Both the position numbers and the translations under genes were made by a program. A model generated the notes under the pieces. That model did no database searches. It saw only the letters and a program-made list of their open reading frames with translations, and was not told the origin of the DNA. Below, piece after piece: positions 7,545 to 16,555 of a stretch of DNA of 35,073 bases; within the stretch, counting starts at the first letter, position 1; the number at the start of each line of letters is the position of its first letter. This DNA comes from Chloroflexota bacterium (lineage in GTDB: Bacteria > Chloroflexota > UBA6077 > CF-72), in NCBI GenBank assembly GCA_005883405.1, contig VBGG01000050.1, positions 2,529 through 37,601 on the forward strand. The letters run 5' to 3'.

Positions 7545-8870
7545 CTACTTGCCGCGACGGCGGAGGAATGCGTCCAGGCCGACCGCCGCGACCAGCACGG
7601 TGCCGACGACGATGTCCTGGGTCGGCGAGTCCACCCGCAACATGACCATGCCTGAGCGGAGAGACTGCATCACCACCGCGCCGAGCACCGCGCCCGGGAT
7701 GGTGCCGATACCGCCGCTCAACGAGCTGCCTCCAATGACCGCTGCCGCGATCACGTCCAGCTCGTTTTGCACGCCCAGATTGGTGACAGCGCTGTTGAGA
7801 CGGGCGGTCTGCACCGCCGCGCTGATCGCCACCAGCACGCCCATCAACGCGTACGTCAGCATGATGGTCCGACGCACGTTGATGCCGCCGAGGTCGGCTG
7901 CCTCCGGGTTGCCGCCGATGGCGAACACGTAGCGACCGAAGCGGCGGCGGGTGGCGAGGAACGTCATCGCCAGGGCGACGCCGACCAGGATCAGTACTGG
8001 GTAGGCGATGCCGACCGGGATGCGCAGCCCGCCGGGTGGCTCGGGGATGTTGTGCGCCAGCGCGTACTGGTGCGCGAGGGCCTCGGGCCACAGATAGCTG
8101 TTGGCGACCGACACCGCCCCGAGCACCACGGAGCAACTGACGGCGATCACCGTCGCCAATGCCCAGATCGGCCGCACTGGAAATCCGTACGTCTGGCGCT
8201 GGCGGCGATTGTTGATCACCGTGAATACGATGCCAGCGCACGCGACGGCGCCAACGACCCAGCTACCAACCTCGCCCAGCGAGCCGCTCGGGCCACCGCC
8301 CAGCAGGGCAAAGTTGCCGTCCATCGGGCCAATCGTCTGGCCTTGCGCGTAGGCGAAGATCAGGCCGCGCCAGATGAGGAATCCACCCAGCGTGACGATG
8401 AACGACGGCACGCCACCGTAGGCGACGATCAGGCCCTGGAAACCGCCGATCGCCGCTCCGACCACGAGGCCAACCGCCAGCGCGATAAGCCAGGTGTACG
8501 GCTGGTTGAAGCCGAGGTGGAGCGCGTTCGGAATCCACTGGGCCTGAACCATGGCCATGGTGTAGCCAAGGAAGCCGAGCATCGACCCCACCGACAGGTC
8601 GATGTTGCGTGAGACGATGATCAGCACCATGCCGGTGGCCATGATCGCGATCGACGCGCTCTGGACCGACAGATTCCACAAGTTCCGCGCGGTCAGGAAC
8701 AGACCGCCCGACATGATCTGAAAGCCGATCCAGATGATCGCCAGCGCGACGACCATGCCGAGCAGCCGCGTGTCGATGTCGAGCGCCCGCAGGAGCGACG
8801 TCATCGAGCGCTCCGAACGTGGTGGTCGGACCGCGCCTACGTCGCGGGATAGTGTGGCTTGAGTCATCAA
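7545..8870 (-). CDS. xylH: Sugar ABC transporter permease (XylH-like)
   Basis: 441 aa multi-TM protein; IIVSRNIDLSVGSMLGF, GGVPSFIVTLGGFLIWRGL, FAIGGNPEAADLGGINVRR, AAAVIGGSSLSGGIGTIPGAVLGA. Confidence 0.9.
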   Translation of the reverse strand: MMTQATLSRDVGAVRPPRSERSMTSLLRALDIDTRLLGMVVALAIIWIGFQIMSGGLFLTARNLWNLSVQSASIAIMATGMVLIIVSRNIDLSVGSMLGFLGYTMAMVQAQWIPNALHLGFNQPYTWLIALAVGLVVGAAIGGFQGLIVAYGGVPSFIVTLGGFLIWRGLIFAYAQGQTIGPMDGNFALLGGGPSGSLGEVGSWVVGAVACAGIVFTVINNRRQRQTYGFPVRPIWALATVIAVSCSVVLGAVSVANSYLWPEALAHQYALAHNIPEPPGGLRIPVGIAYPVLILVGVALAMTFLATRRRFGRYVFAIGGNPEAADLGGINVRRTIMLTYALMGVLVAISAAVQTARLNSAVTNLGVQNELDVIAAAVIGGSSLSGGIGTIPGAVLGAVVMQSLRSGMVMLRVDSPTQDIVVGTVLVAAVGLDAFLRRRGK

Positions 8871-8876
8871 TGGGAC

Positions 8877-8973
8877 GAGTTACGAGTTACGAGTTACGCG
8901 TTACGCGTTGCGCGTTACGCGTTGGCCTTCGGCACACCACAACGCGCAACTCGCAACGCGCAACGCGCAACTC
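8877..8973. repeat. Heptanucleotide tandem repeats in inverted arrangement (large hairpin) between the xylF-like stop and the xylH-like start
   Basis: Left arm: (GAGTTAC)x3 GCGTTAC GCGTTGC GCGTTAC GCGTTG (8877-8924). Right arm: AACGCGC AACTCGC AACGCGC AACGCGC AACTC (8941-8973). Spacer ~16 nt. Confidence 0.92.
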
Positions 8974-10074
8974 CTACGGACAGACCGCCACGCTGCCCGA
9001 TGGCACGCCCTGGCACAGTGTGGCCTGGCTGATCCAGCCCGCGTCGAGCACGAGGTTGAGGGTCGTCACGTTGATCGGCTGCGGCGTGAGCAGGATCGAG
9101 TTCAGCGTGTTGTTGCCCGGCGTGGTGAAGGGTTTGGCGCCGGAGACCTGGTCGCTGGTCGTGCCACCACAGAGCTGGACCGCGGACTCGCCGGCCGCCT
9201 TGCCGAGCATGCGCGCGTCCTTCCACACATCCACCGTCTGCAGCCCGAGCGCGACACGGTTGAGCGCTGGCGCATCGCCGTCCTGACCCGACACCGGAAC
9301 CCTCCCAGCCAGGCCTTGCCCAGCCAGCGCGGAGACGACCCCGCCCGCCATGCCGTCGTTCTCGGCTAGAACGGCGTCGACCTTGTTTTCCGCCTGGGTC
9401 AGGAACTGCTCCATCTCGGTCTGCGCCTTCGATGGATCCCAGTTGTCGGTATACGTTTCGCCGACGATCTTGATATCGCCGCTATTCACCGCGCTCTTGA
9501 TGACATCGTCATAGCCGCCGCGGAGGAAGTCGGCATTGGCGTCAGCCTTGTTGCCCTTGATAACGACGTAGTTCCCCTTCGGTTGGGCGCCGAAGACGGC
9601 GCGCGCTTCCATCCGACCGACCTCGACGTTGTCGAACGTGATGTAGAGCGCATTGGGATCCTCGATGAGGCGGTCATAGGCAATGACCGGGATGCCCTGG
9701 CTGACCGCGCTTGCGACAGCCGGTTTGATCGCCGTACCGTCCTGGGCGAGGATGATCAGCACGTTGGCGCCCTGCGAGATCAGATTCTCGACGTTGGACG
9801 CCTGCGTCTCGGCAGAGGACTTGGCGTCATTCGAGACATAATTTGCGCCGCCCTCGGCGAGCGCCGCCTTGATGGCCGGCTCGTCCCATTTTGCCCAACG
9901 CTCCTCCTGGAAGTTGTTCCACGAAACGCCAACCGTGCAGCCACCCTGCCGCGAGGGCTCGGCCTGCAGGGCCGCGGGCATGCTGCCAACGAGCAGCGCC
10001 GCGCCTGCGGAGGCCGTCAAAAGCCTGGCAGAGAGGCGCCTAGACGCGTTTCGCGTCCTCACAATTCCTGACAT
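8974..10074 (-). CDS. xylF: Xylose-type ABC transporter substrate-binding protein (XylF-like)
   Basis: Signal peptide plus CTVGVSWNNFQEERWAKWDEPAIKAAL, NLISQGANVLIILAQDGTAIKPAV, GIPVIAYDRLIED, VLAENDGMAGGVVSALAGQGLAGRVPVSGQDGD. Confidence 0.92.
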   Translation of the reverse strand: MSGIVRTRNASRRLSARLLTASAGAALLVGSMPAALQAEPSRQGGCTVGVSWNNFQEERWAKWDEPAIKAALAEGGANYVSNDAKSSAETQASNVENLISQGANVLIILAQDGTAIKPAVASAVSQGIPVIAYDRLIEDPNALYITFDNVEVGRMEARAVFGAQPKGNYVVIKGNKADANADFLRGGYDDVIKSAVNSGDIKIVGETYTDNWDPSKAQTEMEQFLTQAENKVDAVLAENDGMAGGVVSALAGQGLAGRVPVSGQDGDAPALNRVALGLQTVDVWKDARMLGKAAGESAVQLCGGTTSDQVSGAKPFTTPGNNTLNSILLTPQPINVTTLNLVLDAGWISQATLCQGVPSGSVAVCP

Positions 10075-10136
10075 CTGTGTTCATTTCCCTCCCGCATAGT
10101 GTCCTGGCGTGCGGTCCTGCGTAGACTACTACGCCC

Positions 10137-11972
10137 GTGGCGATGGAGCATCAAACGATAACGCGAAGGCGGCGCACATGGTTGGTGGTCGGGTTGGCGG
10201 CGGCCCTCGTCGTGGCCGCGAGCGCGACCGTTGCGGTACGCCAGGTCGGCTCGACCCAGGCCTGCCCAGCCATCGCCGACCACCCCGATTGGTCGGTGGC
10301 GCGGCGATGGGATGAGGCGCTGCTCGACGCGATCCGCCGCGCGCTGCCCGCGCCAACGCTCCACGCGCGCAACCTGTTCCACGTTTCGGCGGCGATCTGG
10401 GACGCATGGGCGGTGTACGACTCGCATGCCACGGGCTATTTCGTCACCGAAAAGCACAGCGTCCGCGACTCAGACCTGGCCGGGGCCCGCAACGAAGCGA
10501 TCAGCTATGCCGCCTACCGCGTGCTCACCTCCCGTTATATCAAGGCCATGGGCGCCGACCAATCGTTGTCCGAGTTTGACGACCTGATGGATTCGCTGTG
10601 CTACCCGCTAAACGTGACCTCGACGGAGGGAGACTCGCCGTCGGCGGTCGGCAACCGCATCGCCGCCGCGGTGATCGCCTACGGGTTGTCTGACGGATCA
10701 AACCAGGCCGGCGGCTATTCGGACCCGGAGTACGCGCCGGTCAATCCGCCGCTCGTCGTGGCGCAGTCCGGTACGACGATGAATGATCCAAACCGCTGGC
10801 AGCCACTCCAGCTGGAGCACATGATCTCCCAGAACGGCATCCCGGTCGTCAACGGGGTGCAGCAATTCGTCGGGCCGCACTGGGGCGGCGTCAAACCATT
10901 TGCCTTGCCCGCCGCTGGCCCCGACCGCCTGCCACTCGATCCGGGAGGTCCACCGCGGCTCGGGGACGCGGCGACCGACCAGGCGTTCAAGGACCAGGCC
11001 GTAGAGGTGATCCGCGACAGCGCCGCGCTGGACACCACCGCTGGCGTTACGCTGGACATCTCGCCCGCCACGCGCGGCAACAACACGCTCGGGACCAATG
11101 ACGGACATGGCTACTCGCTCAACCCCTCGACGGGCCAGCCGTACGCACCTGAGGTGATCAACCAGGGCGACTTTACTCGCGCCCTCGCCGAGTTCTGGGC
11201 CGACGGACCCGACTCGGAGACGCCGCCGGGACACTGGAACGTGATTGCCAACGCCGTCTCCGACAAGCTGGCCTCGAATCTGATGATAGGCGGCCAGGGT
11301 CCCGCGGTGGATCGACTCCAGTGGGACGTCAAGCTGTACTTCGCCCTGAACGGAGCGGTCCACGACGCGGCGATCGCCGCCTGGGGCGCCAAGGGTCACT
11401 ACGACTCGGTTCGGCCGATCTCGATGATCCGCTACATGGGCGGACTGCACCAGCTGCCCCTGGTAGCGGGTCTGGTCGAGGTCGTCACCAGTGAGACCAC
11501 GGCGCCTGGGCAGCGGCACGCGGTGCTGGCGGGGCACGAGGGCGAAGTCGCCATCCGCGCCTGGAGTCCGTCAGCCGGTGTGGGCTGGATTCGCGCGGCC
11601 GACTGGGTACCGTACCAGGCGCCCACCTTCGTGACCCCGTCGTTTGCTGGCTATTTCTCGGGACATAGCACGTTCAGTCGCGCGGCAGCCGAGGTGCTGG
11701 CCGGCTTCACCGGAAGCGAGTACTTTCCCGGTGGGCTGGCTGAATGGACCGTCAAGGCCGGCTCGCTCAAATTCGAGCCTGGACCATCGCAGGACGTCAC
11801 GCTGGAGTGGGCCAAGTACTTCGACGCCGCGGATCAGGCGGGGGTTTCGCGCCTGTACGGTGGGATTCACATCTCGGCGGACGACTTCACCGGTCGGCGT
11901 GCCGGCGCCGAGTGCGGCAAGGCGGCGTTAGCGTTGGCGCAACACTACTTTTCCCCGGAGGGGACCCAGTAG
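10137..11972 (+). CDS. Vanadium-dependent haloperoxidase-like / PAP2 superfamily secreted protein
   Basis: 611 aa with N-terminal TM/signal; all three PAP2/VHPO motifs: K-GHYDSV-RP, YFSGHSTFS, SR-LYGGI-H. N-terminal WDEALLDAIRRALPAPTLHARNLFHVSAAIWDAWAVYD. Confidence 0.88.
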   Translation: MAMEHQTITRRRRTWLVVGLAAALVVAASATVAVRQVGSTQACPAIADHPDWSVARRWDEALLDAIRRALPAPTLHARNLFHVSAAIWDAWAVYDSHATGYFVTEKHSVRDSDLAGARNEAISYAAYRVLTSRYIKAMGADQSLSEFDDLMDSLCYPLNVTSTEGDSPSAVGNRIAAAVIAYGLSDGSNQAGGYSDPEYAPVNPPLVVAQSGTTMNDPNRWQPLQLEHMISQNGIPVVNGVQQFVGPHWGGVKPFALPAAGPDRLPLDPGGPPRLGDAATDQAFKDQAVEVIRDSAALDTTAGVTLDISPATRGNNTLGTNDGHGYSLNPSTGQPYAPEVINQGDFTRALAEFWADGPDSETPPGHWNVIANAVSDKLASNLMIGGQGPAVDRLQWDVKLYFALNGAVHDAAIAAWGAKGHYDSVRPISMIRYMGGLHQLPLVAGLVEVVTSETTAPGQRHAVLAGHEGEVAIRAWSPSAGVGWIRAADWVPYQAPTFVTPSFAGYFSGHSTFSRAAAEVLAGFTGSEYFPGGLAEWTVKAGSLKFEPGPSQDVTLEWAKYFDAADQAGVSRLYGGIHISADDFTGRRAGAECGKAALALAQHYFSPEGTQ

Positions 11973-12031
11973 TTTGTCCGGCTCTCGGCCGCGAACGGGC
12001 GAGCGTCCCCTCACTGTGAGCTGGTAATCCC

Positions 12032-13678
12032 GTGAGGCGGCCGCAACTCGTCCAGGGTCTGGCCGTCGCTATCGGAGTCGCGCTGGCTGGCTGCAACCTG
12101 ATCGCCCCTGGCCCAACGACGCCGACATTGGCACTCGGTCCGCCGCACTTTGTCGAAGAGACCGAGACGAGCGGAATCGACCACGTCTACGCCGGTGGAC
12201 CGACGTTCGCCGTTGGTGGAGGCGTCGCCGCGTTCGACTGCAACGGCGATGGCAAGCCCGACCTGTACATCGCGAGCGGTCGCAATCCAGCCGCGCTGTA
12301 CCGCAACGACAGCGCGGTTGGAGGGGCACTCCACTTTACCCGGCTGCCCGATCCCGCGACGGACCTCGACAACGTCAACGGCGCTTACCCGATCGACATC
12401 GACGGAGACGGTCATACCGATCTGGTGGTCCTGCGCAACGGCGAAACCGTGCTGCTGCGCGGACTTGGCGGCTGCCGCTTCGAACGGGCTAACGAAGCCT
12501 GGTCGTTCGACGGCGGCGACGGCTGGACCACCGCCTTCAGCGCGACGTGGCAGGGCTCGGCTCCGCTGCCGACGCTTGCCTTCGGCCAGTACCTCCGCTT
12601 CGACCAATCCGGGGCGGCAACATCCGACTGCGCTGATAACCGCCTGGTCCGGCCGAGCTCAAATGCGCCTGGCTATAGACCTCCAGTGGCACTCACGCCC
12701 GGGTACTGCACGCTGTCGATCCTGTTCAGCGACTGGGATCGATCCGGGCGGCGCGATCTGCGCATGACCAACGACCGTCAGTACTACATCGGCGGCGAAG
12801 ACCAGTTGTGGCGCATGGCCGGCGACGAGCTACCCCGCCCGTACACCGATGCCGACGGATGGGTCTCCTTGCAGATATGGGGTATGGGCATCGCCACCTA
12901 CGACGTCACCGGGCGCGGTTATCCAGACGTGTTCCTGACCAGTCAGGGCGACAACAAACTCCAGACGTTGACGGCCGGGCCTGCTCAGCCCACCTATCGC
13001 GATATCGCCCTCAAGCGCGGAGTTACCGCCGCTCAGCCCTTCACCGGCGGCGATGTGCGGCCGTCGACGGCCTGGCATCCTGAGTTCCAGGACGTCAACA
13101 ACGACGGCTTCATTGACCTGTTCATCTCCAAGGGCAATGTGAGTGAGATGCCAGACTACGCGCGTCGCGATCCGAGCAATCTGCTGCTCGGCCAGGCCGA
13201 CGGCACATTCAAGGAGGCGGCCGACGCCGCGGGTGTGTTGAACTATGGCCGCGGTCGTGGCGCGGCCCTGGTGGACTTCAACCTGGATGGCATGCTCGAT
13301 CTGGTCGAAGTCAACTACGGCGAGCACGTGCGGCTGTGGCGGAATGTCGGCGCGGGCGATGCCGCGCAGCCGGCGGCGATGGGCAACTGGCTCGCCATCA
13401 GGCCTGCGCAACCGGGCCCCAACCGTGACGCCATCGGTGCGTGTCTCGAGGTCCAGGTCGGCAACGTCACCATGCGACGCGAGTTGACTGTCGGGGGTGG
13501 CCACGCCGGAGGCGAGCTCGGCTGGACCCACTTCGGCCTCGGCGCCTCCGCCGTCGCGCAGGTTCGCATTCACTGGCCAGACGGCGAAGTCGCAGCGTGG
13601 CAGCAGGTGAACGCGAATCAGTTCGTCGAGATGGACCGTGGCGCCGCACAGCCGCGGGTCTGGCAGCCAGGTCGCTGA
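12032..13678 (+). CDS. FG-GAP/VCBS-repeat lipoprotein with C-terminal ASPIC/UnbV domain (CRTAC1-like)
   Basis: Lipobox LAGCN; Ca-binding-like repeats AAFDCNGDGKPDLYIASGRN, YPIDIDGDGHTDLVVL, FQDVNNDGFIDLFISKGN, VDFNLDGMLDLVEVNYG; UnbV-like NWLAIRPAQPGPNRDAIGACLEVQVGN...HFGLGASAVAQVRIHWPDG. Confidence 0.9.
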   Translation: MRRPQLVQGLAVAIGVALAGCNLIAPGPTTPTLALGPPHFVEETETSGIDHVYAGGPTFAVGGGVAAFDCNGDGKPDLYIASGRNPAALYRNDSAVGGALHFTRLPDPATDLDNVNGAYPIDIDGDGHTDLVVLRNGETVLLRGLGGCRFERANEAWSFDGGDGWTTAFSATWQGSAPLPTLAFGQYLRFDQSGAATSDCADNRLVRPSSNAPGYRPPVALTPGYCTLSILFSDWDRSGRRDLRMTNDRQYYIGGEDQLWRMAGDELPRPYTDADGWVSLQIWGMGIATYDVTGRGYPDVFLTSQGDNKLQTLTAGPAQPTYRDIALKRGVTAAQPFTGGDVRPSTAWHPEFQDVNNDGFIDLFISKGNVSEMPDYARRDPSNLLLGQADGTFKEAADAAGVLNYGRGRGAALVDFNLDGMLDLVEVNYGEHVRLWRNVGAGDAAQPAAMGNWLAIRPAQPGPNRDAIGACLEVQVGNVTMRRELTVGGGHAGGELGWTHFGLGASAVAQVRIHWPDGEVAAWQQVNANQFVEMDRGAAQPRVWQPGR

Positions 13679-13727
13679 ATGCTCCTTGCATGTTCTTGCG
13701 TGCGTGACTATCAATAGGTAGAAGCAG

Positions 13728-15353
13728 TTGGCCGAGCACGACTACGACGTCCTGATCCGCGGCGGGACCGTCTACGATGGGTCCGGCGGCCCGCCGTTCC
13801 TCGGCGACGTGGCGATCACCGGCGATTCCATTGTGTCGGTTGGACCTGCCGGGGGAGACCGCAGCGAGCGGAGGGAGATCGACGCGGCCGGACTGGCGGT
13901 GGCGCCCGGCTTCATCAACATGTTGAGCTGGGCAGCCGAGACGCTGATCGCCGACGGCCGCTCTCAGAGCGACATCCGTCAAGGAGTGACGCTGGAGCTG
14001 TTCGGCGAAGGCTCGTCGTTGGGTCCACTGAACCAGGAGATGAAGCAATTCCTCCGCGAGCGACAGGGCGACATCCAGTACGACATCACCTGGACCACGC
14101 TGGACGAGGGACTGACGGAGCTCGTCAGGCGCGGCGTCTCGTGCAACGTCGCATCGCTGGTGGGCGCCGAGACGCTGCGCGTGCACGAGCTCGGCCATGC
14201 GGACCGGCGGCCAACGCCCGAGGAGCTGGAGCGGATGCGGGCGCTGGCACGCCAGGCGATGGAGGACGGCGCGCTGGGCGTCGGCTCATCGCTGATCTAC
14301 GCCCCGGCCTGCTTTGCCGATACCGACGAGATGGTCGCCCTGGCCGAAGTGGCAGGCGCCTACGGCGGCATGTACGCCTCCCACATCCGCAACGAAGGCA
14401 ACCGGCTTCTCGAGGCGATCGACGAGCTGGTCGAGATCTCGAGGCGGTCCGGGGCGCCCGCCGAGATCTGGCACTTCAAAGCGTCCGGGCCCGCCAACTG
14501 GCCCAAACTGGACGCGGCGATCGAACGCGTCGAGGCGGCGCGCGCCGAGGGGTTGCATCTCACCGCCGACATGTACACCTATCCAGCTTCCTCGACGGGG
14601 CTCGACGCCACCATGCCCGGCTGGGTCCAGGAGGGCGGACACCGCGCCTGGGTTGAACGTCTGAAGGATCCGGCCATCCGCGCTCGGCTCCGCCACGAGC
14701 TATCGACGGCGAGCGGTCATGGCGAGAACGAATTCCTGAGTGCCGAGAAGATCCTGCTCGTCGGATTCCGCAACGAGGCGCTCCGACCGTTGACGGGTAA
14801 GTCGCTGGCGGAAGTCGCACAGCTGCGGGGCACCTCAGTCGAGGACACCATCATGGATCTGATCGTCGAAGACGACAGCCGCATCCAGTCGGTGTTCTTC
14901 ACCATGTCAGAGGAGAACGTCCGCAAGGCGGTTGGCCTGGGCTGGATGGGCTTCTGTTCAGACGCCGGATCGCTCGCGCCCGAGGGCGTGTTTCTCCACA
15001 CCAGTACGCACCCGCGCGCGTACGGGAGCTTTGCGCGCTTGTTGGCCAGGTATGTTCGAGACGAGCGCGTCATTCCGCTCGAGGAGGCCGTGCGACGGCT
15101 GACGTCCCTGCCAGCCGACAATCTCGGATTGGAGCGGCGAGGACGCCTCGCGCCAGGCCAGTACGCCGACGTGGTCGTCTTCGATCCAAGCACCGTCCAG
15201 GACCACGGCACGTTCGAGCGCCCGCACCAGTACGCGACGGGCATGCGGGACGTACTCGTGAATGGCCAACAGGTACTTCGAGAAGGCGAGCACACGGGCG
15301 CAACGCCAGGCCGGGTCATACGCGGGCGCGGCTACCGAAAGGGACCGCGCTAG
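13728..15353 (+). CDS. N-acyl-D-amino-acid deacylase (D-aminoacylase)-like amidohydrolase
   Basis: 541 aa; YDVLIRGGTVYDGSGGPPFLGDVAITGDSI, GALGVGSSLIYAPACFADTDEMVALAEVAGAYGGMYASHIRNEG, LERRGRLAPGQYADVVVFDPSTVQDHGTFERPHQYATGMRDVLVNGQ. TTG start. Confidence 0.9.
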   Translation: MAEHDYDVLIRGGTVYDGSGGPPFLGDVAITGDSIVSVGPAGGDRSERREIDAAGLAVAPGFINMLSWAAETLIADGRSQSDIRQGVTLELFGEGSSLGPLNQEMKQFLRERQGDIQYDITWTTLDEGLTELVRRGVSCNVASLVGAETLRVHELGHADRRPTPEELERMRALARQAMEDGALGVGSSLIYAPACFADTDEMVALAEVAGAYGGMYASHIRNEGNRLLEAIDELVEISRRSGAPAEIWHFKASGPANWPKLDAAIERVEAARAEGLHLTADMYTYPASSTGLDATMPGWVQEGGHRAWVERLKDPAIRARLRHELSTASGHGENEFLSAEKILLVGFRNEALRPLTGKSLAEVAQLRGTSVEDTIMDLIVEDDSRIQSVFFTMSEENVRKAVGLGWMGFCSDAGSLAPEGVFLHTSTHPRAYGSFARLLARYVRDERVIPLEEAVRRLTSLPADNLGLERRGRLAPGQYADVVVFDPSTVQDHGTFERPHQYATGMRDVLVNGQQVLREGEHTGATPGRVIRGRGYRKGPR

Positions 15354-16399
15354 CCGGGCGGGAGTTCGCCCGAACCGCGCGCAATCAGGCGGGTCGGAAC
15401 GCGGATGTGCCGCGCAGGAAAGGCGTCGCCATCCAGCTGCTCGAACAGGCGCGACGCGGCTGCCTGGCCCAGACCGACCGCGTCCTGCGCGATCACCGAG
15501 ACGGCTGGCTCGAGAAGGTCGGCCAGCGTGAAGTCGTCGAAGCCAATCAGCGCCACGCGGTGGCGTAGTCCCAGCACCTGGAGCGCGCGGACCACGCCGA
15601 TGGTGAGCAGGTTCTGCCCGGCAAAGAATGCGCTGGGCGCCTCAGACGACCCGAGCAGCTCGGTTGCGGCTGCGCACGCGGCGTCGATGCCGCGCATGTC
15701 GCGACGGATCAGCCGCGGATCCAGCCGGATGCCCTCGGTGGCCAGGCCTTCGACATAGCCGAGGTAGCGCTCCTCAGCGGTCCAGATCGAATGCAGATCG
15801 CCCAGAAACGCGATGCGCCGATGGCCATGGCGTGCCAGGTGCCCGACGGCGAGCCGCGCGCCCTCACGATTGTCAGTCGTGACGCTGTCCACGTCGCGGG
15901 TGATCGCGGGTCGATCGACGAAGACCATCGGCAAGCCGAGGCGGTGCTCGTTGAGCAGCACGCGCTGGTCGGGCGCCACCGGAACCACGATCAAGCCATC
16001 CACCTGGCGCGCGGCCAGGGCGCGCACGAGATCAGCCTCGCGCTGAGCGTCGCCATCACTGCTGCTGGCAAAGACGAGGGTTCGGCGCGCATGGGCGAGA
16101 TCCTCGATGGCGCGGTTGATGGCCGACATGAACGGATTGGCCACATCCTCGACCACCAGCCCGATGCTGGCCGTGCGGCGGTCGGTACGCCGCAGGCTAC
16201 TGGCTGTCGTATCGTGGCGGTAGTCGAGCAAACGGATGGCCCCAGCGACGCGCTCGGCCAACTCGGCGGTGACGCCGGCTTCCTGGTTGACGACGCGCGA
16301 GACGGTCTTGAGACTGACGCCGGCGAGGGCGGCGACGTCGCGCATGGTCGGCGTGCGCGGAGCCGGAGGCTTGCCTGCCATCGTTGTCAGCATACGCAT
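15350..16399 (-). CDS. LacI-family transcriptional regulator
   Basis: HTH TMRDVAALAGVSLKTVSRVVNQEAGVTAELAERVAGAIRLLDYR; periplasmic-binding-like effector domain ending LPPG. Start may be ATG 16381. Confidence 0.95.
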   Translation of the reverse strand: MRMLTTMAGKPPAPRTPTMRDVAALAGVSLKTVSRVVNQEAGVTAELAERVAGAIRLLDYRHDTTASSLRRTDRRTASIGLVVEDVANPFMSAINRAIEDLAHARRTLVFASSSDGDAQREADLVRALAARQVDGLIVVPVAPDQRVLLNEHRLGLPMVFVDRPAITRDVDSVTTDNREGARLAVGHLARHGHRRIAFLGDLHSIWTAEERYLGYVEGLATEGIRLDPRLIRRDMRGIDAACAAATELLGSSEAPSAFFAGQNLLTIGVVRALQVLGLRHRVALIGFDDFTLADLLEPAVSVIAQDAVGLGQAAASRLFEQLDGDAFPARHIRVPTRLIARGSGELPPG

Positions 16400-16465
16400 C
16401 TCGCGACGGGCTGTCGTATCACAAAGCGTGTTCGAGTATTGACGCGACGGTCGATGCCGGGTAGC

Positions 16466-16481
16466 TTGACAACGTTGTCAA
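16466..16481. promoter_or_regulatory. Perfect 16-bp palindromic operator, predicted LacI-family site; also contains a TTGACA -35-like hexamer
   Basis: TTGACAACGTTGTCAA equals its own reverse complement. It lies between the divergent LacI gene and the fructose-type SBP gene, with central CG as in LacI-family operators. Confidence 0.82.
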
Positions 16482-16555
16482 AGTGCCGTTTACCTGCTCG
16501 GGAGTGTGGGGCGCGGCGTCGACAACCAGCCTCGAACACCAGGGAGAACTGCCTC

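Noticed and set aside
8877-8973. CRISPR or iteron origin for the heptamer arrays
   Set aside because: Seven-base units, inverted arms and location between SBP and permease fit an RNA hairpin better; no replication gene nearby.
15791-16555. N-terminal extension of the FrcB-like ORF
   Set aside because: Overlaps the LacI gene antisense and lacks SBP homology; a lipoprotein signal begins at ATG 16556.
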